Assembly: GCA_965203365.1 (NCBI GenBank)
Contig: OZ241878.1
Coordinates: 1,240,001-1,304,000 of the forward strand
Source of the DNA: VYFG01 sp965203365
GTDB lineage: Bacteria > Pseudomonadota > Gammaproteobacteria > Arenicellales > Poriferihabitantaceae
Direction of reading: 5' to 3'
Length of the DNA: 64,000 nt
This document shows positions 35,965 through 45,482 of the stretch, one piece after another. The notes under the pieces are model-generated. The model saw only the letters and a program-made list of their open reading frames with translations. It was not told the DNA's origin and searched no databases. Every line of letters begins with the position of its first letter. Position 1 is the stretch's first letter. The translations under genes and the position numbers were made by a program.

Positions 35965-36765
35965 TTATCCCGGATCGGAGAGTAGAAGATAGCCTCGATT
36001 TTCAACCGTATCAAAAGTCCGCATAGCGGCCACCAATTCATCAGAACCCACCCATACCCATGGAGCCCGGTTGGGGTTGACATCCATAATCAGGAAGGAA
36101 TCGCTGTGCTTGTCATACGCCCCAAGAGGGGAAATATGACCACCGCCGGTTTGCCCCAATGACTGGCGGGAATAATTCACCAGCACGTAATCATCCGGAT
36201 TGGCGAGATTTTCCGCCAACTCCTTTCGGATAGATTCCGCACTTCGGGTCGAGTCAACCACCCGTGTTTCCACCGCTAGGCCATGACTTTGTAGAACCTT
36301 GGCCAGTTGCCGCAGTTGCAGGCCAAAGTCACTTCTCATGACCCCTTCGATTTGAATTGGTTTCCCAAGCACTTCCAGTCGGGACTTGGCCTGTTCGGTC
36401 AGGACATTGTTGGCGGTGTACTTGCCAAAAAATGGATTGAAATCCTTTGATAACCAAGCCATTTCATTTTCCCGAATGGAATATCTGTCCATCGGCAGAT
36501 CCTTCTGTTTCCCAAGCCGCATGGCATTCAGCACCATGGCTGATGAGGCCAAGCCACAGAAGATTTTATTATCCTGACTGACAAAATGATTGCTCAGCGG
36601 AAAAAAATCCCGGTTATGTGATGAGCGAATGAACCGTTCTGTGCTTTCGTCCGACCCCCATTCAATCAAGGGAGCAGTCGATGGACTGGTACTGCCATGG
36701 CTGGGGGCTGGAAAGACGACAGTCCCCAACAACAATGACGACACCAAAGTCAAAAAAAGCTTCAT
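35965..36765 (-). CDS. exported phytochelatin-synthase-like cysteine protease
   Basis: 266 residues from ATG 36765, with a signal peptide (MKLFLTLVSSLLLGTVVF...SHG). The papain-like phytochelatin synthase domain has its triad intact: C70 in NKIFCGLASSAMVLNA, H210 in GGGHISPLGAYD and D228 in LIMDVNP. It is the short prokaryotic form, without the cysteine-rich C-terminal domain of plants. Such enzymes mainly cut glutathione to gamma-glutamylcysteine plus glycine and make little phytochelatin. Export implies a periplasmic role in glutathione or conjugate turnover. It is convergent with the nuclease gene, 56 bases apart. Confidence 0.92.
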   Translation of the reverse strand: MKLFLTLVSSLLLGTVVFPAPSHGSTSPSTAPLIEWGSDESTERFIRSSHNRDFFPLSNHFVSQDNKIFCGLASSAMVLNAMRLGKQKDLPMDRYSIRENEMAWLSKDFNPFFGKYTANNVLTEQAKSRLEVLGKPIQIEGVMRSDFGLQLRQLAKVLQSHGLAVETRVVDSTRSAESIRKELAENLANPDDYVLVNYSRQSLGQTGGGHISPLGAYDKHSDSFLIMDVNPNRAPWVWVGSDELVAAMRTFDTVENRGYLLLSDPG

Positions 36766-37157
36766 GACCAGCCTAACCCCAAATGGCAAATACGAAGACA
36801 ACGACTGTTACTGTTTCAGTGTGGATGTGAAACGAGTATACCATTAAACTACTTGCGGTCCATTGTCCGAATGATCGTGGACATCAGGGATGTCGATCAT
36901 CCGGGCGGGCCCCTGACCGACTTCCGCCCAGAGACAGACAAGCGTCGCCCGATCCATGCTCGCATCAAGAGCCACAGTCTGGCTCTGAATCTTCCCCCCG
37001 CTCATGCCCGTACCCGGGCCATAGGACCCTGCTGCGTCCGTTCTCGACGGCCAGTCGCCGGACTCGCAACCGGCGCGGTTTGGGGACCAACAAACCCGTT
37101 CGGGTGCCCCGTGATCGTTCCTCTACGTGAAAGGCCGCGTATCCGACGGTTATTCTG
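36766..37157. other. 392-base stretch without a gene
   Basis: Upstream region of the phytochelatin-synthase-like gene followed by sequence with no coding signal. No recognisable promoter pair, repeat or RNA. Confidence 0.4.
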
Positions 37158-37400
37158 TCACCTCCCGATGGGGTGTTCCTGCTCAGTCAGCAGGTCACCG
37201 ACGTGACGGAAGCGTGCTATCCCAAGGGGGAACTGGCCCAGACAGACTGATGGCGGATAACCAAACTGCCTTTGAAATGCGGTGGAGAAATTGGCAGTAT
37301 TGGAATAACCGGCACGATGAGCGGCTTCTCCGACCGTGATGCCATGATCCAGCAAATCCCGCAACACCATGTCCAGGCGCCGGGTGCGAACAAACTCCAT
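37158..37400 (-). pseudogene. AraC-family regulator fragment (HTH part only)
   Basis: The minus-strand frame carries the C-terminal AraC double-HTH region: RRLDMVLRDLLDHGITVGEAA, HRAGYSNTANFSTAF and QRQFGYPPS, the standard second HTH with its conserved FSTAF.R.FG.PPS. There is no N-terminal ligand domain: the upstream sequence is the antisense of the thioredoxin-like remnant. A truncated leftover, unlikely to work. Confidence 0.7.
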
Positions 37401-37404
37401 TTTT

Positions 37405-38030
37405 TCCCTCTCCTCCACGGATAGCGAAGCCTTCAGTCTCACCGGCCAGTGCGGCACCGTAGTGCTTTTCATCTGCAATCACTGCCCCGATATCATCCAC
37501 ATCGCCGATTCCCTAGTCGAAACTGCCGGTGCATACATGGACAGGAGCATCGGCTTCGTCGCCATCGACAGCAACGACACCGAGGGGTTTACGGACGACA
37601 ACCCGGAGAACATAATCCGGAAAAAGGAAAGTTGCGGCGACCCATTTCCCTATCTCTTGAGATGAGTCCCAGGAAGTGGCAGGGCCAATGATGCCGCCTG
37701 CACCCCGGACATCCACCTCTTCGACGGCGGCCTTGAACTGGTCTACCGGAGCCAGTTCGACGACAGCCGCCCGAACCATGTTTCCTCGGGAAACTACGGC
37801 TCCTCGGGCAGTAGGCCCACGGGCTGGAACCTGGAGACCGCCATAGGCGTACCCCTCGCGGGGCAGCCCGTTCTCGGGGACCGGAAGCCCTCCATGGGCT
37901 GCAACATCAAGTGGAAGCCCGGTAACGAACCGGCCAACTACCCCACTCCGCCCCCGGTCCCTTCTGGGGAACATCGCTGGGGCTCGCACCATCGATGCCT
38001 GGTCCAGAACTCGGGAAAGATCATCGGCTG
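37405..38030 (+). pseudogene. thioredoxin-family (AhpC/TSA-like) protein, frameshifted
   Basis: GTVVLFICNHCPDIIHIADSL followed by GFVAIDSNDTEGFTDDNPE and DPFPYLL (37440-37660) is the N-terminal part of a redox protein of the type with a CNHCP motif (here CNHCPD). After the stop at about 37665 the next pieces lie in other frames: DESQEVA near 37663, then ANDAACTPDIHLFDGGLELV, YRSQFDDSRP and DRKPSMGCNIKWKPGNEP to about 37935. At least two frameshifts; otherwise the order is complete, so decay is recent. Confidence 0.75.
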
Positions 38031-38321
38031 TCGCTTAGACGAAATTTCCCGGTCTCCATGAACATTTCTCCGGACCGGGGTGCCGATACCATCACATCAT
38101 CCCTTGCATGATGGTGCCATGATTGATCCTTCTACTGTCCCACCACCTCTTTCACGGCCGTGCATCATGGAGGGGGCCGTGGCCGCTGGGGCGTCACAAC
38201 CCGGACCCATGTCCCGGCACCTGTTCTTCCCTGTTCCCGATACGCCTGGGCAAGTCCTGGGGCCATCCGCAACCCTGGGATCATACCTATGTAGCGTCCC
38301 GGTACGGCCGAGGTACGGATC

Positions 38322-39086
38322 ATGAACCGAGAAGTGTCTGCAGAGGATTTCCAGGGCCGTAGCGCGACGAACCGGGAGGAGCAGGCGGTCCGGGTTGATC
38401 TGGCGGCCATGTTCCGCCTCACCCACCTGATGGGGTGGGACGACACCATCTGGAACCACATCACCGCCCGGGTGCCGGACACCGACCACTCCTTCCTGAT
38501 GCACCGGTTCGGGCTGCTGTACGAGGAAGTGACCGCCTCCAACCTGATCAAGGTAGACGAGCACGGCAACGTACTGGAAGGCCCGCCAGACATCAACACC
38601 GCAGGCTTCGTCATCCACAGCGCCATACATCTGCATCACCCGGACAACCATTTCGTATTTCATGCCCACCCACCGACCGCACTGGCGGCTACAGCCTTTC
38701 GGAACGACATCCCGTTCTGGGTTCAGGACTCTTCCATGCTGTACGGCAAGATCGGCTACCACGACTGGGAAGGACTGTCCGTGGACCTGGACGAACGGTT
38801 CCGCATCGCCGAAAATCTGGGAGACAACAAGGTGCTGGTGATGCGGAACCACGGCTTCCTAACCGTCGGGAAAACCGCTGGTGAGGCGTTCATGAACATG
38901 TACTACACCATCCGCATGTGTGAGGTCGCGGTGCAGGCCCAGGCTTCGGGGCTGTCCTTGGAGTCGGCAACGCCGGAACTCTGGGAACTGTCTGCAAGAC
39001 AGTACGAAGCATTCGCCCCGGGTAAGTACGAGTGGCCCGCGCTGAAGCGGCGGGCGGACCGGGCGGACCCCTCCTACCGCAACTGA
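38322..39086 (+). CDS. class II aldolase/adducin-family protein
   Basis: 254 residues. Class II aldolase fold with zinc ligands in FHAHPPTALA and the later His in MRNHGFLTVGKTAGEAF; N-terminal WNHITARVPD is the substrate-phosphate region. Related to fuculose-phosphate aldolase, but adducin-like members have varied activities, including decarboxylation and epimerisation. First gene of a four-gene run; enolase-superfamily gene starts 19 bases later. No regulator or transporter adjoins. Confidence 0.9.
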   Translation: MNREVSAEDFQGRSATNREEQAVRVDLAAMFRLTHLMGWDDTIWNHITARVPDTDHSFLMHRFGLLYEEVTASNLIKVDEHGNVLEGPPDINTAGFVIHSAIHLHHPDNHFVFHAHPPTALAATAFRNDIPFWVQDSSMLYGKIGYHDWEGLSVDLDERFRIAENLGDNKVLVMRNHGFLTVGKTAGEAFMNMYYTIRMCEVAVQAQASGLSLESATPELWELSARQYEAFAPGKYEWPALKRRADRADPSYRN

Positions 39087-39105
39087 CCGGCACGGTGCCC
39101 CGGGC

Positions 39106-40206
39106 ATGAGGATCACCGGATTCCGAACAACCCGGGTGACTGTCCCCCTGGCAAAGCCCATCACCACCGCCATCCACCGGATGCACAGCGTGGGATGCGT
39201 GCTGCTTGAACTGGAGACCGACCAGGGCCTGATCGGGGAAAGCTATGTATTCACCCTGAACGCCGTACGGCTGAAAAGCCTTGGCGAGATGCTCGACAGT
39301 TTCTCCGAACTGGTGAACGGGCGCAAACCACACGATCTCACCGCCATCGGCGACGCGATCTGGAACCGGCTCAATCCCATCGGCCATTCAGGGTTCGGCA
39401 TCGCCGCTCTGTGCGCCATCGATGTGGCGTGCTGGGACTTGGTGGGTAAAGGAGCCGGTCAGCCACTCCACCGACTCTTCGGTGCCTGCCGCGACCGGGT
39501 CTGGGTCTACGCAAGCGGCGGCCTGTGGCTGTCTCGGTCTATCGATGAACTCGTCGCCGAAGCCAGCGGCTTCGTGGACGCGGGCTTCCGGGCCATGAAG
39601 ATTCGTCTCGGCTCTGCAAGAATAGCCGACGATATAGTGCGCGTGGCCGCGGTCCGGGATGCCGTCGGCTCCGACATCGAACTCCTCACCGACGCCAACC
39701 AAGGCTTGGAGGTCAAGCACGCTATCCGACTCGGCAGGGAACTCGAAGAGCACGATGTCCGCTGGTTCGAGGAACCGGTCGCCTACAACAACCTGGCCGG
39801 CAACGCCGATGTCCGGGCCGCGGTCGGTATCGACATTGCCGGTGGTGAGACCGAATACACCCGGTTCGGTATGAAGAACATCCTGGACGCCCGGGCCGTG
39901 GATGTGCTGATGCCAGACCTGCAGCGCGTAGGCGGTCTGTCCGAGATGCGCCGGGTGTCGGCCATCGCTTCCGCCCACCATGTCCCGGTCTCACCGCACC
40001 TGTTCACCGAGCACAGCCTGTGCATCGCGGGGTCCGAGCCCGGCTGCCTGTCCCTTGAGCACATGCCCTGGTTCGCGCCCCTTTTCAATGAATCCCTAGA
40101 GGTCGAGGAGGGATACCTCCGCGTGCCGGATCGTCCGGGTGTCGGGTTCACGTTCAACCGCCAGGCCATTGCCTCCTTGGACGGCCAACGGGGGGCCGTT
40201 CGTTGA
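39106..40206 (+). CDS. mandelate racemase/muconate lactonizing enzyme (enolase superfamily) protein
   Basis: 366 residues with capping domain and TIM barrel. Metal ligands D196 (LTDANQG), E222 (WFEEPV) and E248 (GGETEY); general base/acid K165-x-R167 (AMKIRLG) and H298 with D271 (VSPHLFTEH; LMPDLQRVGG). The lysine motif is KxR rather than the KxK of mandelate racemase, so dehydration of an acid sugar by the His-Asp dyad is plausible. The substrate cannot be deduced. Stop codon overlaps the next start (TTGA). Confidence 0.9.
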   Translation: MRITGFRTTRVTVPLAKPITTAIHRMHSVGCVLLELETDQGLIGESYVFTLNAVRLKSLGEMLDSFSELVNGRKPHDLTAIGDAIWNRLNPIGHSGFGIAALCAIDVACWDLVGKGAGQPLHRLFGACRDRVWVYASGGLWLSRSIDELVAEASGFVDAGFRAMKIRLGSARIADDIVRVAAVRDAVGSDIELLTDANQGLEVKHAIRLGRELEEHDVRWFEEPVAYNNLAGNADVRAAVGIDIAGGETEYTRFGMKNILDARAVDVLMPDLQRVGGLSEMRRVSAIASAHHVPVSPHLFTEHSLCIAGSEPGCLSLEHMPWFAPLFNESLEVEEGYLRVPDRPGVGFTFNRQAIASLDGQRGAVR

Positions 40207-41003
40207 CAGACGCGCAAACCGTCGGAATGCAGGTCTCCCTCGGGGGGAAGCGCGCATTCATCACCGCCGGGGGCGCAGGCCTGGGTCGCACCATTGCCAC
40301 AACGATGCACGAGATGGGAGCGGAGGTGTTCACCTGCGACATTGATCACGGCTCGCTCGAAACCCTTGACTCCAGCATCCGCTCCTGGACCTGTGACGTG
40401 TCAGTTTCCAGCGAGGTCGACCGCGTGCTTGATCAGGTCCTTCCCGGTGGGCTCGACATCCTCGTCAACAACGCTGGCGTCGCCGGCCCCACCAAGCCGG
40501 TGGAAGCAGTGACCGACGAGGAATGGCGACACACCATGGCAGTTTGCGTGGACGCCCAGTTCTACTGTGCCCGGCGCGTCGTTCCGGTGTTCAGGGCACA
40601 GGGTCACGGCGTAATGATCAATCTCGTCTCCGCAGCCGGCATCATGGGATACCCGACCCGAAGCCCATATGCGGCCGCGAAATGGGCGGTAACCGGCTTC
40701 ACCAAGACACTGGCCATGGAACTTGGACCCGACAACATCCGGGTCAACGGCATCGTTCCCGGTAACGTTAGCGGTGATCGTATGGAACGGGTGATCAGTG
40801 CCCATGCCGACGCCGAGAACCGGGACCCGGAATCAGTCAGGCGCCAATACGCGATCGGCACCTCAATGCAATGCTACGTCAATCCAGAGGAAATCGCGGA
40901 CATGATCTGCTTTCTTTGTTCTGATCACTGCCGTCACGTCACTGGTCAGATTGTCGGTGTTGACGGCTTCACGGAAACCCTTTACCCGCGGACGATCTCA
41001 TGA
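40203..41003 (+). CDS. SDR-family oxidoreductase
   Basis: 266 residues. Start chosen at TTG 40203, overlapping the upstream stop; ATG 40227 (MQVSLGGKRAF) is a credible alternative. Rossmann motif ITAGGAGLGRTIA replaces the usual TGxxxGIG, then NNAGVAGPT, catalytic Ser in NLVSAAG, and YAAAKWAVTGFTKTLA; C-terminal TGQIVGVDGFTETL. It likely oxidises an alcohol produced in the same operon. Overlaps the dioxygenase gene by ATGA. Confidence 0.9.
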   Translation: MTDAQTVGMQVSLGGKRAFITAGGAGLGRTIATTMHEMGAEVFTCDIDHGSLETLDSSIRSWTCDVSVSSEVDRVLDQVLPGGLDILVNNAGVAGPTKPVEAVTDEEWRHTMAVCVDAQFYCARRVVPVFRAQGHGVMINLVSAAGIMGYPTRSPYAAAKWAVTGFTKTLAMELGPDNIRVNGIVPGNVSGDRMERVISAHADAENRDPESVRRQYAIGTSMQCYVNPEEIADMICFLCSDHCRHVTGQIVGVDGFTETLYPRTIS

Positions 41004-42217
41004 AGACCGAGGTTTCCGCCTATCTGCGCCCCTCTCCCTCCTGGGAGTGCCGAATTTCGGACATTGTGTTGCTGGCGGACGGCATCAGAGTCTCCTGGAC
41101 CGACGGCCATGATAGCTTTTTCCATTTCGTCTGGCTTCGGGATTGCTGCTACTGCGAAGCCTGTGGGGACAGCTATTCCAGCAAGCGTTTTTTCGTGCCC
41201 GGGGACATGCCTCCGGCACCCGCCGCCCGCGATGCGGTCATTGATGGGGACGGAGCCCTGTCCATCACTTGGGAGGCGGACGGCCACCGGTCCCTCTTCA
41301 ACCCGGCCTGGCTCAGGCAGCACTGTTACGACGACCGCGCCCGCCAAGCGCGACGGGCCCGGCCGACGCTGTGGGATGCCGGCCTTGAGGCTGACCTGCC
41401 CCGGATGGAACTTGCGTCCGCGACCCGAAGCGATTCCGCACGCATGGATCTCTACCGCAAGCTGCGTGACTACGGACTGGTGATCGTCCATGGTGCTCCC
41501 GCAAGGCCGGGATTCATCCGTGATGTCGTCGCCCTGGTCGGGGAGATGGGTTCGAACACGTCCTACGGCGAGATCTTCGACCTCACGCCCTCAAGCCGGG
41601 TGCGGACCATGGGAAACACGTTCCGGCCCGTACCGCCCCATACCGACGAGGCATTCCGATACACGCCCCCAGGACTCAACATTCTGGGCTGCGTCCGGCC
41701 AGCCGAAAAGGCCGGCGAGTCCGTCTTCGTCGACGGTTTCCAGGCCGCAACACTCCTGCGCCGGTCCGACCCGGACGCGTTCTTGCTACTGTCCCAGCAA
41801 GCCCATTCCTATCATCGACGCCACGACACCACCATCGACCAGCTGGCAAGGATGCCGATCCTTTCCATGGACGACGGAGGCGACATCTCCGGCATTCGCC
41901 TGCATACCCGCGCCTCCGCACCCCTGGACCTGCCTTCCGAACTGGTGCCCCCGTACTATGCCGCCTATCGGCAGATTTGCGAACTGGTCATGACACGCAC
42001 GAACCAGATCCGCCTCGTTCTCCAAGCAGGAGAAGCCGTGATCTTCGACAACCACCGCGTGCTTCATGGGCGGGGCGATTTCGAGGATCCCGCCAGGTTC
42101 CTGCAGCTCTGCAACGTGAGCCGCGAGGGCTTCCACGAAAGACTGCGGCTGCTGGCGCTCCAACTTGGCCTCCACACCGAGGCACACCAAGTGCTGGGCG
42201 GCGGGGTCGTGACATAA
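41000..42217 (+). CDS. gamma-butyrobetaine hydroxylase-like Fe(II)/2-oxoglutarate dioxygenase
   Basis: 405 residues. N-terminal DUF971-type zinc domain with FVWLRDCCYCEACGD (C50, C52, C55) and a later His in WLRQHCYDD. C-terminal TauD/TfdA jelly-roll with the iron triad H-x-D in PPHTDEAFRYTPP and the distal His in FDNHRVLHGR, where the following Arg binds 2-oxoglutarate. The closest known functions are gamma-butyrobetaine and trimethyllysine hydroxylation. No carnitine genes are near, so it probably hydroxylates another amine or acid feeding the aldolase/enolase/SDR steps. Confidence 0.9.
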   Translation: MKTEVSAYLRPSPSWECRISDIVLLADGIRVSWTDGHDSFFHFVWLRDCCYCEACGDSYSSKRFFVPGDMPPAPAARDAVIDGDGALSITWEADGHRSLFNPAWLRQHCYDDRARQARRARPTLWDAGLEADLPRMELASATRSDSARMDLYRKLRDYGLVIVHGAPARPGFIRDVVALVGEMGSNTSYGEIFDLTPSSRVRTMGNTFRPVPPHTDEAFRYTPPGLNILGCVRPAEKAGESVFVDGFQAATLLRRSDPDAFLLLSQQAHSYHRRHDTTIDQLARMPILSMDDGGDISGIRLHTRASAPLDLPSELVPPYYAAYRQICELVMTRTNQIRLVLQAGEAVIFDNHRVLHGRGDFEDPARFLQLCNVSREGFHERLRLLALQLGLHTEAHQVLGGGVVT

Positions 42218-42685
42218 CGATGGTCTGCCTGCACGCACACCCTGCAGGCCTGACAGGCAGGTTACACGCCCCTAGGTCCATTGACAGGAAACCCCGTTCA
42301 GGGAAATAGTCGGGAACTTATCAAGGAAAGTTGACAAGACGCGCAACATTCAGTGATATAACCGCCCTACTACTTCCAGCACTCTGTCCAAGACAGAATC
42401 CGGAATCCCGTTGGTGGTGTTTGGTACCATCAGGATTTTCCTGTCCTTGTGTCTTTCCAGATGCGGCCTTTTCGGCTTTCTTCTTCTGTGGGTTCCCAAC
42501 CATCGCTCATTTGCCTTTTGGAAACGACAAGGCCATTGTCGGATCGTTTCAGTCAATCTAAAATTCCTCGCCATTCGATACGCCGAGGGTGATCACGGAA
42601 AATATAGAACTGCGATAGAATGGAGCCACTTGGAACGGAACACAGACCCGACGCCCTTGATGACATCCCGAATGGAAGTGACACC
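42218..42685. other. 468-base intergenic stretch
   Basis: Base composition drops in GC here, and the DNA onward to about 46 kb looks less GC-rich by eye. A TTGACA at 42331-42336 is followed after 17 bases by the weak -10 TGATAT; this could serve the deacylase gene, although 330 bases away. No gene, repeat or RNA recognised. Confidence 0.35.
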
Positions 42686-43705
42686 ATGTCCAGCAATACA
42701 AACGTCATTTGTGAAATTGATCTGAACCATGATGGTCGGCATGGGGGATTCATCAGAATTCCACACTCCGTTCATCGGTCTGCCTATGGCTGGATTCCGG
42801 TGCCCATCATATCGATCCGTAATGGTGCTGGTCCAACGGTATTGCTACTGGGCGGCAATCACGGTGACGAATTTGAGGGACAGGTCGCACTGGCCAAGCT
42901 TGCGCAAAACCTACCAGTTGACCAACTTACGGGACAGATCATTGTTCTGCCGATGGCCAACTATCCGGCCGCGCACGCTGGCATGCGGACATCGCCTGTG
43001 GATGATGGGAATTTGAATCGAAGTTTTCCCGGACAGCTTTCCGGTTCACCCACAGAAATGATTGCCCATTACATTGAATCGGCTCTCATGTCCCGCACAG
43101 ACTACATGCTCGATATTCATTCGGGTGGCAGTTCCATGAGATATCGACAGCCGACTCTACTGGTATCGCGATTCGTTAACCAGGAGAACACCCAACAACT
43201 CATGGCACTAGTCCATGCGTTGGGATTTCCCCGGGCAATTGAGTACTCGGATTCCCGCGGTGCCGGTTATTCGACTTCAGCCGCAAGGCGCCAAGGAGCA
43301 CTCGGAATCACTGCCGAGATGGCAGGAGGAGGAACCGTGGACAGTAACGCGATGAAATTGCTGCAATTTGCTCTCCCGCGTTTCCTTGCCACCTGTGGCT
43401 TATACCATGGACCAGTTGAACCAACTGAATCGCCGACGGAATTCTTTTCCATCCACCCTCAAGGCAGTTATCTCTATGCCCATACCGAGGGGATTTTCGA
43501 ATCCGCTGACTTGCCCAATGATCAGGCCATACAAGATGAAATTGCCGGATGGATTCACTATCCGGATGTTCCGTTGACAAAGCCGATTGAACTTCGTTTT
43601 CAGCATGATGGTATCGTGATGAGTTCGCGTATCCCCGCTCGGGTAGAACGAGGAGATTGCCTGTTTGAAATCGGAATGCCTTCTGACTATGAATTCGACA
43701 ATTGA
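42686..43705 (+). CDS. succinylglutamate desuccinylase/aspartoacylase-family deacylase (DoeB-like)
   Basis: 339 residues from ATG 42686 (an upstream ATG at 42620 adds residues unlike the family). Zinc carboxypeptidase-like site: LLGGNHGDEFEGQVAL (His and Glu ligands) and DYMLDIHSGGSSM (His). MRTSPVDDGNLNRSFPG is the substrate-binding stretch shared with N-acetyl-diaminobutyrate deacetylase (DoeB) of ectoine breakdown. No doeA or other ectoine genes are present, so the name is by similarity only. Cytoplasmic. Confidence 0.85.
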   Translation: MSSNTNVICEIDLNHDGRHGGFIRIPHSVHRSAYGWIPVPIISIRNGAGPTVLLLGGNHGDEFEGQVALAKLAQNLPVDQLTGQIIVLPMANYPAAHAGMRTSPVDDGNLNRSFPGQLSGSPTEMIAHYIESALMSRTDYMLDIHSGGSSMRYRQPTLLVSRFVNQENTQQLMALVHALGFPRAIEYSDSRGAGYSTSAARRQGALGITAEMAGGGTVDSNAMKLLQFALPRFLATCGLYHGPVEPTESPTEFFSIHPQGSYLYAHTEGIFESADLPNDQAIQDEIAGWIHYPDVPLTKPIELRFQHDGIVMSSRIPARVERGDCLFEIGMPSDYEFDN

Positions 43706-44321
43706 CCGATGAGAACATAATCCGCGCTCTGATGGTGGTAGGATATGACCTGTACGAAGTCGTAAAGCATATGGGAGCAAATGACAAACTTGGAAACCGG
43801 TGACGAATCTGTGAACTGGCAATTTATCGAAAGGGTGAATGATGCGATGACACAACACCTCGGAGACAAACGAATGTATATTCAATCGTCAGTTTCCGGA
43901 GCCAGTGTGTGACTGACTGCTGGAAGAATGAGTTGCACAATCCCCCTTTGCCATTTCAACGACCCACTTCCATCCTGACGCATCAATGTTGCCATCCGGA
44001 AAAGTCATCGACCGTCTTGCGTCTGACCGTTATGGATGCGAGTGCATCAAAGCGGGGGGAGAGATAACATTCGAATCGGGTTCCATGCCATGCGTTGGCA
44101 GCGGAGACATGCACTTGAGCACATGCAGTACCTGAACATGATCATATCTTGAATCTGCTCCGATGCTGCAAGATGTTCCTGTCTCGCCTGGATTTGTAGA
44201 GTTTTCGGATCCTTCCGGTTTGCATAGTCAGACCACCATTTAGATCCGGATTTCACGATAACCCTTTTGAATTTTTGAATTGCCATTCCTCACCGGATGG
44301 AAAAGTTGGAGATAACTTCAT
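43706..44321. other. 616-base intergenic stretch with two tiny frames
   Basis: Plus strand 43781-43912 encodes a 43-residue frame (begins MTNLETGDESVNW) with a good SD (GGGAG, three bases before the ATG); minus strand 44047-44286 encodes 79 residues (begins MAIQKFKRVIVKSGSKW). Neither is recognised. Either may be a small real gene or a remnant. No RNA structure noted. Confidence 0.3.
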
Positions 44322-45482
44322 ATGATCAAACAGTTGTCACAAGATGATCTGGCAGTCACTCTGGGGATCGAAGAAGAGTTTTTTCTTGTTGATCCAAAGA
44401 CCCGGGATCTGCTTGCTGATCCTGATCCTGCCATCTTTGATGCCTGCGAATCGACCAGTGGACCGCATAAGGTGGTTCGGGAACTGCTGCGTACTCAGGT
44501 AGAAACCAATACCAAGGTGTGCAGCTCAATCGCCGAGTTGCGAGAGGCGATGCGAGAAACCCGCCGCATCGTCATCCAGGCGGCCGAGCGTTTCGGTGCG
44601 GGTGTAATGGCTTCCTCGACGCACCCATTTGCCGATTGGCAGGTGCAGTCCACCACACAGAAGGAACGCTACGAATCCTTTGCCAATAAATTCCAAGACA
44701 TTCTTCGTCGTTTTCTTGTGGGAGGAATGCATATTCACCTCGGTTTTGGCGATGCCGATACACGCACCCGAGTGATGACAGCGATGCGACGTTATCTCCC
44801 GAGTCTGCTGGCATTATCCACATCTTCTCCATTCAGTGATGGACGAGAAACCGGCTTCAAGTCCTGGCGAATTGCCATTGTCGGCAGCTTGCCACGCACC
44901 GGCATTCCGAAACCGATCTGGTCACGGTCCCAATACAACCAGTTGGTCGAAGAATATCGACGGTTTCGATTTATTGGTGACAGCAGCGAACTGTGGTGGG
45001 ACATCCGACCCTCCAACCACTATCCGACGGTCGAGATGCGAATCTGCGACATCTGCACACGCCTTGAAGATGCGATATGCATTGCGGCATTGTATGCCTC
45101 TCTGGTTCGAATGTTAATACGTCAGGATCGACAAAACGCCCTGCCGATGGAACCTCTCACCGAAATCATTGCAGAAAATCGCTGGATCGCCCAACGCTAC
45201 GGCGTGTTTTCCTTCTTTGGGGATAGTGCTCAAAAGGACCGACGGATCGACATTGAAGACTTCATCTCTGAGATGGTGGAGCAGGTTGCCCCGGATGCCT
45301 GCGCCCTGGGTTGTGAAGCCGAAACCCGCCGAGCCATCACCATCGTTAAAGAAGGGACCAGTGCCGACCGACAACTGGATTTATTTCGCTTGCGTCGACT
45401 GGAAGGCGACAGCAACCGGGAAGCGTTTCAACATATCGTGGACCAGATACTGGAAGAAACTCGTGAAGGAGTTGACATATAA
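44322..45482 (+). CDS. YbdK-type carboxylate-amine ligase (GCS2 family)
   Basis: 386 residues. Glutamate-cysteine ligase 2 family: VTLGIEEEFFLVDP at the N-terminus (metal-binding Glu residues), LRTQVETNTKVCSSI, MASSTHPFADW, GGMHIHLGFGD and DIRPSNHYPTVEMRICDICT. ATP-dependent weak glutamate-cysteine ligase activity is known for E. coli YbdK; real substrates are uncertain. ATG has a GGAG 10 bases upstream. Single gene; no obvious operon partner. Confidence 0.92.
   Translation: MIKQLSQDDLAVTLGIEEEFFLVDPKTRDLLADPDPAIFDACESTSGPHKVVRELLRTQVETNTKVCSSIAELREAMRETRRIVIQAAERFGAGVMASSTHPFADWQVQSTTQKERYESFANKFQDILRRFLVGGMHIHLGFGDADTRTRVMTAMRRYLPSLLALSTSSPFSDGRETGFKSWRIAIVGSLPRTGIPKPIWSRSQYNQLVEEYRRFRFIGDSSELWWDIRPSNHYPTVEMRICDICTRLEDAICIAALYASLVRMLIRQDRQNALPMEPLTEIIAENRWIAQRYGVFSFFGDSAQKDRRIDIEDFISEMVEQVAPDACALGCEAETRRAITIVKEGTSADRQLDLFRLRRLEGDSNREAFQHIVDQILEETREGVDI

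Noticed and set aside
38097..38852. 251-residue minus-strand frame opposite the class II aldolase gene
   Set aside because: Val/Gly/His-rich antisense frame; the aldolase gene on the plus strand has intact zinc motifs.
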